A stretch of DNA of 53,441 bases from Pseudomonas sp. UBA5706 (lineage in GTDB: Bacteria; Pseudomonadota; Gammaproteobacteria; Pseudomonadales; Pseudomonadaceae): the NCBI RefSeq assembly GCF_002419965.1, contig NZ_DIHC01000051.1, forward strand, positions 422 to 53,862, in the 5' to 3' direction. The stretch's first letter is position 1, and each line of letters starts with the position of its first letter. Both the position numbers and the translations under genes were made by a program. The notes beneath the pieces were generated by a model, which worked only from the letters and a program-made list of their open reading frames with translations, did no database searches and was not told the DNA's origin. Shown here piece by piece: positions 9,526-18,874 of the stretch.

Positions 9526-10974
9526 GTGACTCAGAAGCCCGACCAGTGTCTTGGTGAATGGATCGATCGTGAAGCGCTCGCCGAGGCGATGATCCCGCTA
9601 ATCGGTCAGCTCTACCGCAATAACAATGTGGTGAGTTCGATCTATGGCCGCACCCTGATCAACCGTTCAGTGATCGCGATTCTCAAGGCCCACCGCTTTG
9701 CGCGTCATCGTCAAGCCGACGCAACCGAGTTGTCCGTACACGAAACTTTCCCGCTCATCAAAGCGATGAGCGAGCTTAAACTGGGTGCCGCTTCGGTGGA
9801 CCTGGGCAAGCTGGCCGTCAAATACAAAACCCAGGCCCATGGCCGCACTGCCGAGCAGTTCGTCCGTGAAGAAATGGCCGAAGTCGTCGGCCAGCAAAAC
9901 TCCGGCGCCCGTAAGGGGACTGACGTCGTGCTCTACGGTTTTGGCCGTATCGGTCGCCTGCTGGCGCGCATCCTGATCGAGAAGACCGGTGGCGGCGACG
10001 GCCTGCGTCTACGCGCCATCGTCGTGCGCAAAGGCGCCGAGAACGATCTGGTCAAGCGCGCAAGCCTGCTGCGTCGTGACTCGGTTCACGGCCCGTTCGA
10101 CGGCACCATCACCATCGACGAAGCCAATAACACCATCACTGCCAACGGCAACCTGATTCAGGTGATCTACGCCAAGACTCCGACCGAGGTGGACTACACC
10201 CAGTACGGCATCAAGGACGCGCTGCTGGTCGACAACACTGGCGTATGGCGCGACGCCGACGGCCTGAGCCAGCACCTGCAGTGCCCTGGCATCGACCGTG
10301 TAGTGCTGACGGCGCCGGGCAAGGGCAAACTGAAAAACATCGTTCACGGGATCAACCACCAGCAGATCACCGCCGACGACAAGATCATCTCTGCGGCGTC
10401 CTGCACCACCAACGCTATCGTTCCGGTCCTCAAGGCCATCAACGACAAGTACGGGATCGTCAATGGTCACGTTGAAACAGTTCACTCGTACACCAACGAC
10501 CAGAACCTGATCGACAACTTCCATAAAGGCGATCGTCGTGGGCGGAGTGCCGCGCTGAACATGGTCATCACCGAAACCGGCGCTGCCACTGCTGCTGCCA
10601 AGGCGCTGCCCGAGCTGGCTGGCAAGCTGACCGGCAACGCCATTCGCGTGCCGACGCCGAACGTGTCGATGGCTATCCTCAACCTCAATCTGGGGACCAC
10701 CACGACGCGCGAAGAGGTGAACGAGTACCTGCGCGACACCGCGCTGTATTCGGACCTGCACAAGCAGATCGACTTCGTGAATTCCCAGGAAGTGGTGTCC
10801 ACCGACTTCGTCGGCTCGCGTCATGCCGGCGTCGTCGATGCCGAAGCGACTATCGCCAACGACAACCGCGTCGTGCTGTATGTCTGGTACGACAACGAAT
10901 TCGGTTACAGCTGCCAAGTGGTTCGCGTGATGGAAGACATGGCCGGGGTCAACCCGCCAGCCTTCCCGAAATAA
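9526..10974 (+). CDS. Glyceraldehyde-3-phosphate dehydrogenase-like protein (long form)
   Basis: This is a 482-residue NAD(P)-dependent glyceraldehyde-3-phosphate dehydrogenase-like enzyme. It is longer than classical GAPDH (about 335) because of an N-terminal extension of about 130 residues, as in the long form seen beside mfd in Pseudomonas. The Rossmann motif Y-G-F-G-R-I-G-R follows that extension. The catalytic site is S-C-T-T-N, with nucleophile C293. The C-terminal W-Y-D-N-E-F-G-Y motif is intact. I chose GTG 9526 because GGAAGG sits 5 bases upstream; the in-frame ATG at 9511 has no ribosome-binding site. A strong terminator follows. The physiological direction (glycolytic or gluconeogenic) cannot be told from sequence. 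Confidence 0.9.
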   Translation: MTQKPDQCLGEWIDREALAEAMIPLIGQLYRNNNVVSSIYGRTLINRSVIAILKAHRFARHRQADATELSVHETFPLIKAMSELKLGAASVDLGKLAVKYKTQAHGRTAEQFVREEMAEVVGQQNSGARKGTDVVLYGFGRIGRLLARILIEKTGGGDGLRLRAIVVRKGAENDLVKRASLLRRDSVHGPFDGTITIDEANNTITANGNLIQVIYAKTPTEVDYTQYGIKDALLVDNTGVWRDADGLSQHLQCPGIDRVVLTAPGKGKLKNIVHGINHQQITADDKIISAASCTTNAIVPVLKAINDKYGIVNGHVETVHSYTNDQNLIDNFHKGDRRGRSAALNMVITETGAATAAAKALPELAGKLTGNAIRVPTPNVSMAILNLNLGTTTTREEVNEYLRDTALYSDLHKQIDFVNSQEVVSTDFVGSRHAGVVDAEATIANDNRVVLYVWYDNEFGYSCQVVRVMEDMAGVNPPAFPK

Positions 10975-11020
10975 AAGCAGCTTCGGGCGACACGCTACGC
11001 GCTTCAGGCTGAAGCGAAAG

Positions 11021-11059
11021 CGCCACGACAGGTTCCGGCCTGTCGTGGCGTTTTTATTT
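11021..11059 (+). terminator. Rho-independent terminator after the GAPDH-like gene
   Basis: A perfect 12-bp stem CGCCACGACAGG/CCTGTCGTGGCG with a 6-base loop is followed by TTTTTATTT, 46 bp after the stop codon. Confidence 0.92.
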
Positions 11060-11116
11060 GTGGGGTTTGTGCGGTGACCGAACGGCTCAGGTGAAGGGTA
11101 CAGATCAGCCAGAAAT

Positions 11117-11146
11117 AAAAACGCCCCGAACAGTCAGGGCGTTTTT
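11117..11146 (-). terminator. Terminator for the MFS symporter gene (potentially bidirectional)
   Basis: Inverted repeat AAAAACGCCC/GGGCGTTTTT with a 10-base loop. Read on the minus strand the stem ends in a T run continued by ATTTC, 25 bp past the symporter stop. The A/T ends on both arms could let it work in both directions. Confidence 0.85.
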
Positions 11147-11170
11147 GTTGCTTCTTGCAGTTCGCAGCTT

Positions 11171-12457
11171 TTAGCTTGTCACTGCTTCAATGCGGGTCTG
11201 ACCCTTGCGGAACAGTACCAGTGTGGCGAGCAGGCCCAGCACGGCCGCGCCGCTCAACCAGATGCCGGGCGCTGCCTTGTTGTCCAGCACGTGGATCAGG
11301 TAGGTACAAGCCGCCGGTGTGAAACCGCCAAATGTCGCCGTCGCCAAGCTATAGGCCAGGGAGAAACCGGTGGTACGCACTTCCACCGGCATGATTTCCG
11401 TTAATGCCACCACCATGGCGCCGTTGTACGAGCCGTACAGGAACGACAGCCACAATTCGACCATCAGCAGGTTGGCGAACGTCGGGTTGGCTGTCAGCCA
11501 GGACAGGGCCGGGTATGCCGTGAGGATGGCCAGGATGGTTGCGCCCAGCAGCAGGGGCTTGCGCCCGATCTTATCGGATACCGACCCCATCACCGGCAGC
11601 CAGATGAAGTTCGAGATACCCACGCAGACCGTGACCAGCAGAGAGTCCAGGTCGGACAGGTGCAGCTCGTTCTTGCCGAAGGTCGGGGTGTAGGCCGTGA
11701 TCAGATAGAAGGACACGGTGGTCATGACCACCAGCGCCATGCCGGCAATGACCAGGCCGAAGTTCTGACCGATCGACTTCACGACCTCGCCCAGGGTAGG
11801 ACGATGTTTCTTTGCGCGGGCTTCGAATTCCGGCGTCTCCTCCAGCGAGCTACGGATGACGAAGATCACCGGAACGATCAGGCAACCGATCAGGAACGGC
11901 ACACGCCAGCCCCATTGCCCCATGTCTTCCGGGCTCAGCCAGTGGTTAAGGCCAACGCCCAGCAAGCCTGCGAAAACCACAGCCGCTTGCTGGCTTGCCG
12001 ACTGCCAACTGACGAAGAAGCCCTTACGGCCCGGGGTGGAGATTTCCGCCAGATACACCGAGACACCGCCCAGTTCCACGCCGGCGGAGAAGCCTTGCAG
12101 CAGGCGGCCGATCAGCACCAGCAGCGGCGCGGCGACGCCCAATGTCGCATAGCCAGGCACGCAGGCAATCAGCACCGTGCCCATAGCCATCATGGCGAGG
12201 GTGATGACCAGGCCTTTCTTGCGGCCGTGGTGGTCAATGTAAGCGCCGAGGAAGATGGCACCCAGAGGACGCATCAGGAAGCCAGCCCCAAAAGTGGCCA
12301 GCGAAAGCATCAGCGATGCAAACTCACTGTCGGCGGGGAAGAAGGTTTTGGCGATGGCCGTGGCGTAAAAGCCGTAAACCATGAAGTCAAACATTTCAAG
12401 AAAATTGCCGCTGACAACGCGAAAAATCGCCTTGCCTTTGCCTGTGTTCGAGGCCAT
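11171..12457 (-). CDS. MFS citrate/tricarballylate-type H+ symporter
   Basis: This 428-residue inner-membrane transporter belongs to the metabolite:H+ symporter branch of the major facilitator superfamily and resembles the CitA/TcuC citrate and tricarballylate transporters. Seen directly: alternating hydrophobic segments consistent with 12 helices, the opening G-N-F-L-E-M-F-D-F-M-V-Y-G, and the loop 2-3 signature D-H-H-G-R-K-K-G with its repeat S-D-K-I-G-R-K-P in the second half. R-L-L-Q-G-F-S-A-G-V-E-L-G-G in helix 4 is typical of this branch. Citrate or a related tricarboxylate is the best substrate guess, but the family also carries other organic acids. The gene stands alone, with its own terminator and about 290 bp upstream before the divergent toxin-like gene. 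Confidence 0.83.
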   Translation of the reverse strand: MASNTGKGKAIFRVVSGNFLEMFDFMVYGFYATAIAKTFFPADSEFASLMLSLATFGAGFLMRPLGAIFLGAYIDHHGRKKGLVITLAMMAMGTVLIACVPGYATLGVAAPLLVLIGRLLQGFSAGVELGGVSVYLAEISTPGRKGFFVSWQSASQQAAVVFAGLLGVGLNHWLSPEDMGQWGWRVPFLIGCLIVPVIFVIRSSLEETPEFEARAKKHRPTLGEVVKSIGQNFGLVIAGMALVVMTTVSFYLITAYTPTFGKNELHLSDLDSLLVTVCVGISNFIWLPVMGSVSDKIGRKPLLLGATILAILTAYPALSWLTANPTFANLLMVELWLSFLYGSYNGAMVVALTEIMPVEVRTTGFSLAYSLATATFGGFTPAACTYLIHVLDNKAAPGIWLSGAAVLGLLATLVLFRKGQTRIEAVTS

Positions 12458-12749
12458 TTGGAATTACTCACTTAGGCTGTCTAGCTAGGGGGATCCGTTG
12501 TATTTGTGCGTCCTCTGCTGCGCCGTCCAGGCTCGGTCCCTGACAGCGCAGATTTGTAACGATATGTGTAAAAGTGGCCGATGGCAATCAGAACCGGGCC
12601 GGCCGTCTTACGGTGTGGGCGCATGTCATCGGGAATGGCGATATATGTTTATGTCACCGTCAATGGGAATCGGCTTTTAACTCGCTCGAACGCTCGATGC
12701 GGCCTTTGGACAGGTCGGTCGTCAATCCACTTTGCGAGTTGATCCTCCC

Positions 12750-15700
12750 ATGCCTACACATTTCGATCTGATCGACACATTCTCCCACCGCCCCTCGCTG
12801 TCGCCGCTGGCGCTCGACGCGCTGCATAAAGCGCTGGTGGCCCGGTATCCTGCCCTGGACATCCATCCTGACCGTGCAGTGATTACCGGGGAAGCAACGC
12901 CCCGGACATTGTTCGACCATCTACGCATCAACTTTTCCACGGGCAAGACGCCGCGCTGGGTACACGGCCAGAACACCCTGGTGGCCGACCCGGGAGCGCC
13001 AGTTGCCCAGACGCTGGATGTCGATATCGAGCAGTTGGCCGTTCTGGTTGATACCGTTTCGCTCGCGCTTCCCGAGACCATCATGCGCGCGTTGGTAGAT
13101 TTCTGGGACCGGCCTGACCAGCAGGGCATGACACCCTGGAAGCGGTTGGCTGAGGCCCTTGAATCCCAACCCTCATCGGCGTATCCGGCGACCGCCAGCG
13201 GCATGCCGCCCGTGCTCGGTGCGCAGTCCCGGCCCGCGGCAATAATGGGCGGGTATTACGAGCGCAAAGCCTTGGAAGCCCTGGACGCCCAACTGTTAGC
13301 GATTCAGGGAGTGCTTACTTTCGGACTGGAGGACTTTGACGAGATCGAGCGCTATCTGGCGCGGATCACCGACATTCGTCCTCTGTTGCACGATGAGGTA
13401 TCCGCCCGGCTGGCGCCCCGGGTGTCGCGATTGGAGCAACTGCCGGTCTGGTTGAGCAACGCCTCTTCGGCCGATCGCCTGGACTACAGCCGCAGAATGT
13501 CCGCGCTGGCAGTAGTCACCGGGCGCGCCGCCGGCCAGGCCTGGAATGATGACTTACCGCCGATTTTGGATTACGCAGGCAAGGCCATGCAGGACGCCAT
13601 GCGCCATGACCATCCCGAGGCCACACGGCTGACCCTCGATGACGTGACCGTGCACATCGCCAAGGTCGTGGCGGTTGCCGCGCCATTGGCCGGGCAGATC
13701 ATCCCGGTAGGCAGCGTTGAAAACCTGCGCATGAGTGTGGCCACCTTCGCCTTGCAAAATCTCTCCAGCCTGCCCAACGGTGCCTTGACGTTTTCCATTC
13801 GCGATGGCGGCCCCTTGCCCGGCTGGTTCACCCCCGATTACCTGAAGCAACTGGTGGGGCGGGTGAACGTCGGGTGCAACTATCCCGATCGGGTGCGTCA
13901 TTACCTGATCACCGATCACGCGCAAGCGGCGCGCCGTCGGGGCTTGTTTGCCGAGCAATTGCGTGTGCAATTGCCGCTCAAGGCGCTCGAACAGAAAATT
14001 CGCGGGCAGGGCGGTCTAACCCAGGCGGGCTATCGACTGGTCTGCTCGCTGCTGACTTCTGCCCCGGCTCTGGGGATCAATGACAGCCCGCGCACCGAGA
14101 GCGTATTACGACCCCTGGCATGGATAGCAGAACCGGATGCGGCCGCGGATGAAGTGAGCAATATGTTCGTGATTGCGGATGCTGATCCAGCCGTCGGACC
14201 ATTGATCCTTTATCGCCCCTTCGCTGCCGTGCCGCTGACCGAGTTTGCCGACTGGACGAGTCTGCGCCAGGCCATCGTCGCGCCTGGCGAGTTGCAGGAC
14301 GAAGTATTGACCTGGATGAGCTCTCGTGGACGGCAGCGATACGCCAATGGCGGTTTTGCTCAGCCGCATATCGTGCGTTTTGGCCTGGGTTCGGATTTCG
14401 CTGCGCTGCGAACGCCTGGCCCGGCGCAGCTATCCACTGCCCACGTGCAAGGTGACCCGTTGACCGCGCTGTTCGACGCCAACGCCAGGGCATTGGTTGA
14501 CCTTGCCGACCGTGAGTCGGTGTCCAATGCCGAGAGCCGCTGGGCGATGCTTCAGCGCGGCGGCTGGCTGGCGCTGGACGCGGTGATGCCGTTTATTTCG
14601 GGCTCGGTGGGCTCGGCGCTGTGGCTGGTACAACTGATGGCCGGGGTCGATCAGGTGTTGGTGGCCGAGAGCCGTAAGGCGCGGCGCGAAGCCACCCAGG
14701 CGTGGAACGGCCTGTTGTTGACGATTTCCATGATCCTGCTGCACCAGGGTTTCGCCCTACGGGCCGAGGCCGGGGGGCGATCGGTGCCGCTGCAGCCGTC
14801 GCCAGCTGAGCCTGGCGGCCAGCCTGTGCCCACCGCGACGCAAGCATCGGCCCCCGTGCCCGTTCAGCCCGAGCCTTCGCGCACCTCGCTGCTGGACTTC
14901 TCCTGGTCCAACAGCAACCATCGTTTGACCGAAGCTCAGGCCCGGCATCTCGAGCGTCTGAAGGTATCACCCGAGTCGGCTTGCGGAACGCCATCCACTG
15001 AGCCTGGAAGAGAAGGGTTATACCGCCAGGGTGAACAGTGGCGGGTGCGATTGGACAGCGGGGTCTATGCAGTCGGTTTCTCCGATGACGCGGTCTTTAT
15101 TGTCGACCCGCAGGACCCCTTGTCCGAAGGGCCGCGCCTGCGACAGGTCGCTCATGGCTGGGCCCTTGATCTGTCTCTGGGGCTTCGTGGTGGCGGTCCG
15201 AAGCGTACCGCTCGAATGCTGGCCCAGGAAAATGCTGCCAAGCTCAAACGCGTGACGGAGCGAGGTGCAGCGCTGGCGCAACGCCGTCAAGAGATTTATC
15301 AACGATTGGCCCGATGGGACGTAGATTACCGAGCCTCGCGCGCACCCTTGACCGCCGAGGTGATCAAGAGTGTCGAAGCTGACCTGAACGAACTCATTGC
15401 GATTCTCGAGGAGCACAAGCAGCTCCAGCAATCGCTGCGCCCGGCTGATCGGTTTGGGGAGAAGGCCACCGCCGATGATTTGAAGTCAACGGTCCGGCGC
15501 ATCGCTTTTTTCGAGGGTGTGGTGCTCGAACGTCTGCTGGCGTACGTGCGCGTGGAGTTTCCGCGTTTGAGTGAAGACGGTGAGGCGAGCGTCAATGCAG
15601 GGAATATCGATGCCTACCTCATATTATTCAACAAGGTATTGACGTTGACTGACCTGGGTGTGCATTGGTCCGGCGTAAGGTATGGATTCTGGGAACAACT

Positions 15701-17063
15701 GCGTGCGGTGCCCAAGGTCGGTGAGCGTTACTGGCATGATGAGGTGCTGGAGATGCAGCGCTGCAACTTATATACGCACCTGGAGTGGCGCATCAATCGT
15801 ATGTGGTCGCTGCTGGAGTTGAGCCTGCGCCAGGAGTCGATTCTGGCGCCCTTTGACGCAGCGGAGCTCAAGGCCTTACGCATCGATGCACCTCTGCATG
15901 CGGCGTGCAGCTCCCACGCCGAGCTGGAAAAACCCAATGATTATACGGTTTCGGAACAGATCGACGTGCTGGAAAGCTCAGTGCGCGAGTACCAGCGCGG
16001 TCTGACCATCGCCACCTGTACGCAGCAAAATACACCCGAACTGCTGATAGTCGAGCAGTTCGAGCGTTTCGTCGATGACTTGTCAAAAGTCACGGAGCAA
16101 GCGGAGAAGCGTTTGTCGGACCTGATCCGTGAAAGCGCCGAGCCCCAGCAACATGCGCTCGAATATGCGCCGAAGGTCAAGCAGCCTGGCAAGCGAGTCT
16201 TCAGGACCCGCAACCAGCGCACCTTGGTGGGGCGCCTCAGAGAGGGCGAACCGGATTTTCCCGGTGAAGTGGTCGATGTCACGCAATCGATGGGGGATAA
16301 GGTCGTCAGCACCTATCACCTGCACGAAAACGGTGATTGGGTGGAAGTGGAAACCGTGCACCCCGCCACACACCACGGGCATGAGCATCGGGTTGCGCTG
16401 GCCGAGCTCGCGCGCGAGGCGAGCGCAGCGCTGGCGCGGGTCGGACCGGACATCCTCACCGTTCAGCGCCAAGCCCAGCGCGGCGGCGAGCCGGCAGATA
16501 TGCAGGATATCCTCGTGCAGAAGGCCCGCCGCTTGACTGAGCTGGCTGACAAAATTGCGGCCCAGGGGGGTGAATCCGCCGCGGCGAAGTCGACGGACTC
16601 CCCGGTGCAGGCCCAGCTCGGTGAGTTGCGCCTCGCGGCCTCTCGTCTTGAAGAAGAAGGGCGCAATGTGCGTATCGCGATGATCAAGACGCGGCCGCCC
16701 ACCGCCGCTCGGCTTAGTTATCTGGCAGCCGAGCGCGAGGTGAACATTGCCCGTTTCGAGGGGCGCAAGAACATGTCCGGCTCCCGACGCAATGATTTTT
16801 TGCAGGAGTATCTGATTCGCGACAGCGAGATGCGTGTGTTGTGGTGGGCGCATTTTCACTACGCCAGCGAAGGGGCTGCCGCCGATGCGTTCACGGCGGC
16901 GCACCTGAAGCTGCCTGATCAGCGATTCGTTGGCTATAAGGCCCAGTTGAAAGCCGCACGCAACAACAAGGAAGTAATCAGCGTCTATCGCAGCTACATC
17001 GGTAAGGATGTAGCCCGGCGGTTGTTCCTCGATCTGAACCCCGTGGCAGCGTCCGATCGCTGA
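12750..17063 (+). CDS. Very large toxin-like protein (dermonecrotic toxin domain, DUF6543 type)
   Basis: A single 1437-residue reading frame. I recognise the general plan of the large Pseudomonas proteins annotated with a dermonecrotic-toxin or DUF6543 domain, though no catalytic motif can be named. Seen: an N-terminal region of about 600 residues; two hydrophobic stretches near residues 612-632 and 651-668; a Pro-rich linker near 680-712; a segment ending L-G-L-R-G-G near 810, which recurs in this family; then a charged, helix-rich C-terminal half. There is no signal peptide and no adjacent type III chaperone, type VI vgrG or immunity gene. I chose ATG 12750; an in-frame TTG at 12732 is less likely. 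The two hydrophobic segments could serve membrane insertion. Secretion route and target are unknown. Confidence 0.7.
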   Translation: MPTHFDLIDTFSHRPSLSPLALDALHKALVARYPALDIHPDRAVITGEATPRTLFDHLRINFSTGKTPRWVHGQNTLVADPGAPVAQTLDVDIEQLAVLVDTVSLALPETIMRALVDFWDRPDQQGMTPWKRLAEALESQPSSAYPATASGMPPVLGAQSRPAAIMGGYYERKALEALDAQLLAIQGVLTFGLEDFDEIERYLARITDIRPLLHDEVSARLAPRVSRLEQLPVWLSNASSADRLDYSRRMSALAVVTGRAAGQAWNDDLPPILDYAGKAMQDAMRHDHPEATRLTLDDVTVHIAKVVAVAAPLAGQIIPVGSVENLRMSVATFALQNLSSLPNGALTFSIRDGGPLPGWFTPDYLKQLVGRVNVGCNYPDRVRHYLITDHAQAARRRGLFAEQLRVQLPLKALEQKIRGQGGLTQAGYRLVCSLLTSAPALGINDSPRTESVLRPLAWIAEPDAAADEVSNMFVIADADPAVGPLILYRPFAAVPLTEFADWTSLRQAIVAPGELQDEVLTWMSSRGRQRYANGGFAQPHIVRFGLGSDFAALRTPGPAQLSTAHVQGDPLTALFDANARALVDLADRESVSNAESRWAMLQRGGWLALDAVMPFISGSVGSALWLVQLMAGVDQVLVAESRKARREATQAWNGLLLTISMILLHQGFALRAEAGGRSVPLQPSPAEPGGQPVPTATQASAPVPVQPEPSRTSLLDFSWSNSNHRLTEAQARHLERLKVSPESACGTPSTEPGREGLYRQGEQWRVRLDSGVYAVGFSDDAVFIVDPQDPLSEGPRLRQVAHGWALDLSLGLRGGGPKRTARMLAQENAAKLKRVTERGAALAQRRQEIYQRLARWDVDYRASRAPLTAEVIKSVEADLNELIAILEEHKQLQQSLRPADRFGEKATADDLKSTVRRIAFFEGVVLERLLAYVRVEFPRLSEDGEASVNAGNIDAYLILFNKVLTLTDLGVHWSGVRYGFWEQLRAVPKVGERYWHDEVLEMQRCNLYTHLEWRINRMWSLLELSLRQESILAPFDAAELKALRIDAPLHAACSSHAELEKPNDYTVSEQIDVLESSVREYQRGLTIATCTQQNTPELLIVEQFERFVDDLSKVTEQAEKRLSDLIRESAEPQQHALEYAPKVKQPGKRVFRTRNQRTLVGRLREGEPDFPGEVVDVTQSMGDKVVSTYHLHENGDWVEVETVHPATHHGHEHRVALAELAREASAALARVGPDILTVQRQAQRGGEPADMQDILVQKARRLTELADKIAAQGGESAAAKSTDSPVQAQLGELRLAASRLEEEGRNVRIAMIKTRPPTAARLSYLAAEREVNIARFEGRKNMSGSRRNDFLQEYLIRDSEMRVLWWAHFHYASEGAAADAFTAAHLKLPDQRFVGYKAQLKAARNNKEVISVYRSYIGKDVARRLFLDLNPVAASDR

Positions 17064-17437
17064 CCTGCCGTTGAGTCGAGCAGCCTTGCTCGCGGCCGAT
17101 GCCATTTTTCAATGGCTCGTCGGGCGCGAGCCAGGTTGCAAAAGCTCCAAACCACTGCCGGATCCGACACGACCCACAAAATTCGACCTTTTATTGTGAT
17201 TCATCCCGCCAACACATTTATCATCCGCAGCAATCCGCCCCGTCCGGTCTTTGTCTGGCGAGGAAAAAGCCCCGTAAAGCAGACAACATTGGCTTGCGAC
17301 GCGACCAAGGGTTAATGTTCGCCGCGACGCTGGACGATTAGACTGCGCCGCGAGTTTCGATTCTTCATGCCGCCGGCCGCGGCATGGGTTAGCCAGAGAC
17401 GCCAGAGTGGCGCCTCGGCCCGTTCTAAGGAGTACGC
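17064..17437. other. Intergenic region upstream of sthA with a perfect inverted repeat
   Basis: No convincing gene lies in these 374 bases. The most regular element is CATGCCGC-CGGCC-GCGGCATG at 17366-17386, with perfect 8-bp arms, centred about 60 bp before the sthA start and without a T tract. A smaller GCCA-GAG-TGGC repeat follows at about 17401. The sthA ribosome-binding site AAGGAG lies just before the ATG. Confidence 0.6.
17366..17386. promoter_or_regulatory. Candidate operator or leader hairpin upstream of sthA
   Basis: A 21-bp perfect inverted repeat with 8-bp arms and a 5-bp spacer. The position fits an operator or a leader-RNA hairpin; absence of a T run argues against an intrinsic terminator. 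No known regulator motif is recognised, so the role is inference. Confidence 0.35.
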
Positions 17438-18832
17438 ATGGCTGTCTACAACTACGACGTAGTGGTACTGGGTTCCGGCCCAGCTGGAGAAGGCGCGGCA
17501 ATGAACGCCGCCAAGGCTGGGCGCAAGGTAGCCATGGTCGACAGCCGTCGGCAGGTCGGCGGCAACTGCACCCACCTGGGCACGATCCCGTCCAAGGCGT
17601 TGCGTCACTCGGTCAAGCAGATCATCCAGTTCAACACCAACCCAATGTTCCGGGCCATTGGCGAGCCGCGCTGGTTTTCGTTCCCGGATGTGTTGAAAAA
17701 CGCTGAAAAAGTCATCAACAAGCAGGTCGCTTCGCGCACCGGCTATTACGCACGCAATCGTGTAGACGTTTTCTTCGGCACCGGCAGTTTTGCCGATGAG
17801 CGCACCATCGACGTGGTCTGCAACACCGGCGTCGTCGAGAAACTGGTGGCCAACCAGATCATCATCGCCACGGGCTCGCGTCCCTACCGCCCGGCTGATA
17901 TCGACTTCAGTCATAAGCGCATCTATGACAGCGACACCATACTTAGCCTCAACCATACCCCGCGCAAACTGATCATCTACGGTGCCGGTGTGATTGGTTG
18001 TGAGTATGCGTCGATCTTCAGCGGCCTGGGGGTCGAGGTCGAGCTGATCGACAACCGCGACCAGTTGCTGAGCTTCCTCGATTCGGAAATATCCCAGGGC
18101 CTGAGCTATCACTTCAGTAACAACAACGTGATGGTTCGCCACAACGAAGACTACGAGCGCGTCGAAGGTCTGGAAAACGGTGTGATCCTGCACCTCAAGT
18201 CCGGCAAGAAGATCAAGGCCGATGCCTTGCTCTGGTGCAACGGGCGTACCGGCAATACCGACAAGCTGGGTCTGGAAAACGTCGGGATCAAGGCCAACGG
18301 TCGCGGCCAGATCGAAGTGGACGAAGCCTACCGCACCAGCAAGCCAAATATTTATGGCGCAGGTGACGTGATCGGCTGGCCGAGTCTGGCCAGCGCTGCA
18401 TACGACCAGGGCCGATCAGCCTCGGGCAGCGCGGTGGACAACGGTGCCTGGCGTTTCGTCAACGACGTGCCGACCGGCATCTACACCATTCCGGAAATCA
18501 GTTCGATCGGCCAGAACGAACACGACCTGACGCTGGCCAAGGTGCCCTACGAAGTGGGCAAGGCGTTCTTCAAAGGCATGGCAAGGGCTCAGATTTCCAA
18601 CGAACCGGTCGGCATGTTGAAGATCCTGTTCCACCGCGAAACCCTGCAAGTACTCGGCGTACATTGCTTCGGCGACCAGGCGTCGGAGATCGTGCACATC
18701 GGTCAGGCGATCATGAATCAGTCGGGCGAGGCGAATACCATCAAGTATTTCGTCAACACGACATTCAACTACCCGACCATGGCCGAGGCCTATCGGGTAG
18801 CAGCCTATGATGGTCTGAACCGGCTTTTTTAA
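17438..18832 (+). CDS. sthA: Soluble pyridine nucleotide transhydrogenase SthA
   Basis: SthA is a cytosolic FAD flavoprotein that transfers hydride between NADPH and NAD+, balancing NADPH pools. The 464-residue length is the usual one. The FAD site G-S-G-P-A-G-E-G-A is near residue 12, the NAD(P) Rossmann motif G-A-G-V-I-G-C-E-Y in the middle, and the second FAD motif Y-G-A-G-D-V-I-G near 305. In G-G-N-C-T-H-L-G-T-I-P-S-K the second Cys of the disulfide reductase pair is Thr. That is the hallmark separating SthA from lipoamide dehydrogenase and glutathione reductase. A clear AAGGAG precedes the ATG. The GDPD gene converges on it from downstream. Confidence 0.95.
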   Translation: MAVYNYDVVVLGSGPAGEGAAMNAAKAGRKVAMVDSRRQVGGNCTHLGTIPSKALRHSVKQIIQFNTNPMFRAIGEPRWFSFPDVLKNAEKVINKQVASRTGYYARNRVDVFFGTGSFADERTIDVVCNTGVVEKLVANQIIIATGSRPYRPADIDFSHKRIYDSDTILSLNHTPRKLIIYGAGVIGCEYASIFSGLGVEVELIDNRDQLLSFLDSEISQGLSYHFSNNNVMVRHNEDYERVEGLENGVILHLKSGKKIKADALLWCNGRTGNTDKLGLENVGIKANGRGQIEVDEAYRTSKPNIYGAGDVIGWPSLASAAYDQGRSASGSAVDNGAWRFVNDVPTGIYTIPEISSIGQNEHDLTLAKVPYEVGKAFFKGMARAQISNEPVGMLKILFHRETLQVLGVHCFGDQASEIVHIGQAIMNQSGEANTIKYFVNTTFNYPTMAEAYRVAAYDGLNRLF

Positions 18833-18874
18833 GCGGCTCCGGCCGGTGGCCTGAGCCGGCCGGGGAGACCGATT

